Below are positions 8,874 to 8,937 of a DNA stretch of 8,937 bases, one piece after another. The translations under genes were made by a program, and so were the position numbers. The notes below the pieces were generated by a model. That model saw only the letters and a list, made by a program, of their open reading frames with translations. It was not told where the DNA came from and did no database searches. Source of the stretch: an uncultured Alphaproteobacteria bacterium (GTDB lineage: Bacteria; Pseudomonadota; Alphaproteobacteria; Rhizobiales; Ancalomicrobiaceae); NCBI GenBank assembly GCA_937892955.1, contig CALBKH010000047.1:1-8937 (forward strand), written 5' to 3'. Position 1 is the stretch's first letter; each line of letters starts with the position of its first letter.

Positions 8874-8937
8874 ATGGCCAAAGAAAAGTTCGAACGCACG
8901 AAGCCGCACTGCAACATCGGCACGATCGGGCACGTCG
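8874..8937 (+). CDS. tuf: Translation elongation factor Tu (EF-Tu), N-terminal fragment cut by window end
   Basis: GTPase that delivers aminoacyl-tRNA to the ribosomal A site. Only 21 codons are visible, reading [21 protein letters not shown], which is the diagnostic EF-Tu N-terminus. The last residues begin the P-loop (GHVDHGKT in the family), which continues outside the window. GGAG at 8863-8866 lies 7 nt before the ATG. Its position 40 nt behind fusA matches the canonical str operon. Many alphaproteobacteria carry two tuf copies, one here and one elsewhere; whether that holds here cannot be seen. Confidence 0.97.

Noticed and set aside
6713..8923. 736-codon open frame on the - strand, antisense to fusA
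   Set aside because: It is a shadow of fusA: GC-rich codon bias on the + strand suppresses stops in this antisense frame. Its translation is dominated by D, H, V, L and R with no recognisable motif, and fusA is certain.

Overview
The window is GC-rich (about two-thirds G+C by eye) and holds one of the most conserved bacterial chromosomal neighbourhoods: the end of the RNA polymerase beta' gene (rpoC), then the str operon rpsL-rpsG-fusA-tuf. The sequences of S12, S7, EF-G and RpoC, the strong G/C third-position bias, the CTTGAC-type -35 box and the style of the chemoreceptor all suggest an alphaproteobacterium, probably Hyphomicrobiales (Rhizobiales). The order-level placement is inference from remembered family sequences, not from a search.

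Layout. (1) Positions 2-2881, + strand: the last ~959 codons of rpoC, cut by the window edge. They run from just before the catalytic Asp triad to the natural C-terminus. (2) Positions 2881-3106: a 225-bp convergent intergenic region with three strong inverted repeats. The last is a canonical bidirectional intrinsic terminator. (3) Positions 3107-5185, - strand: a methyl-accepting chemotaxis protein with a periplasmic NIT (nitrate/nitrite-sensing type) domain, HAMP and an MCP signalling hairpin. It has its own Shine-Dalgarno sequence and a plausible sigma70 promoter in a distinctly AT-rich patch. (4) Positions 5186-5844: a 659-bp divergent intergenic region. It carries the chemoreceptor promoter, two TACGTA palindromes, a good sigma70-type promoter for the str operon and an inferred ~310-nt untranslated leader containing two 10-bp palindromes and a hairpin. 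(5) Positions 5845-8937, + strand: rpsL, rpsG, fusA and the first 21 codons of tuf, separated by 35-40 nt and each preceded by a purine-rich ribosome-binding site.

Function. All + strand genes belong to the core transcription and translation machinery. RpoC makes the polymerase active site. S12 and S7 are small-subunit proteins (decoding centre and 3' head domain). EF-G and EF-Tu are the elongation GTPases. The chemoreceptor is the one accessory gene. It points against the flow of the housekeeping genes, converging on rpoC and diverging from rpsL, so it separates the two operons and needs independent regulation.

I found no convincing previously undescribed system: no CRISPR array, mobile element, toxin-antitoxin pair or tRNA. 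The points most worth a second look are the placement of a NIT chemoreceptor between rpoC and rpsL, the palindromes in the divergent promoter region, the long rpsL leader, and the 16-bp perfect hairpin that begins inside the rpoC stop codon.
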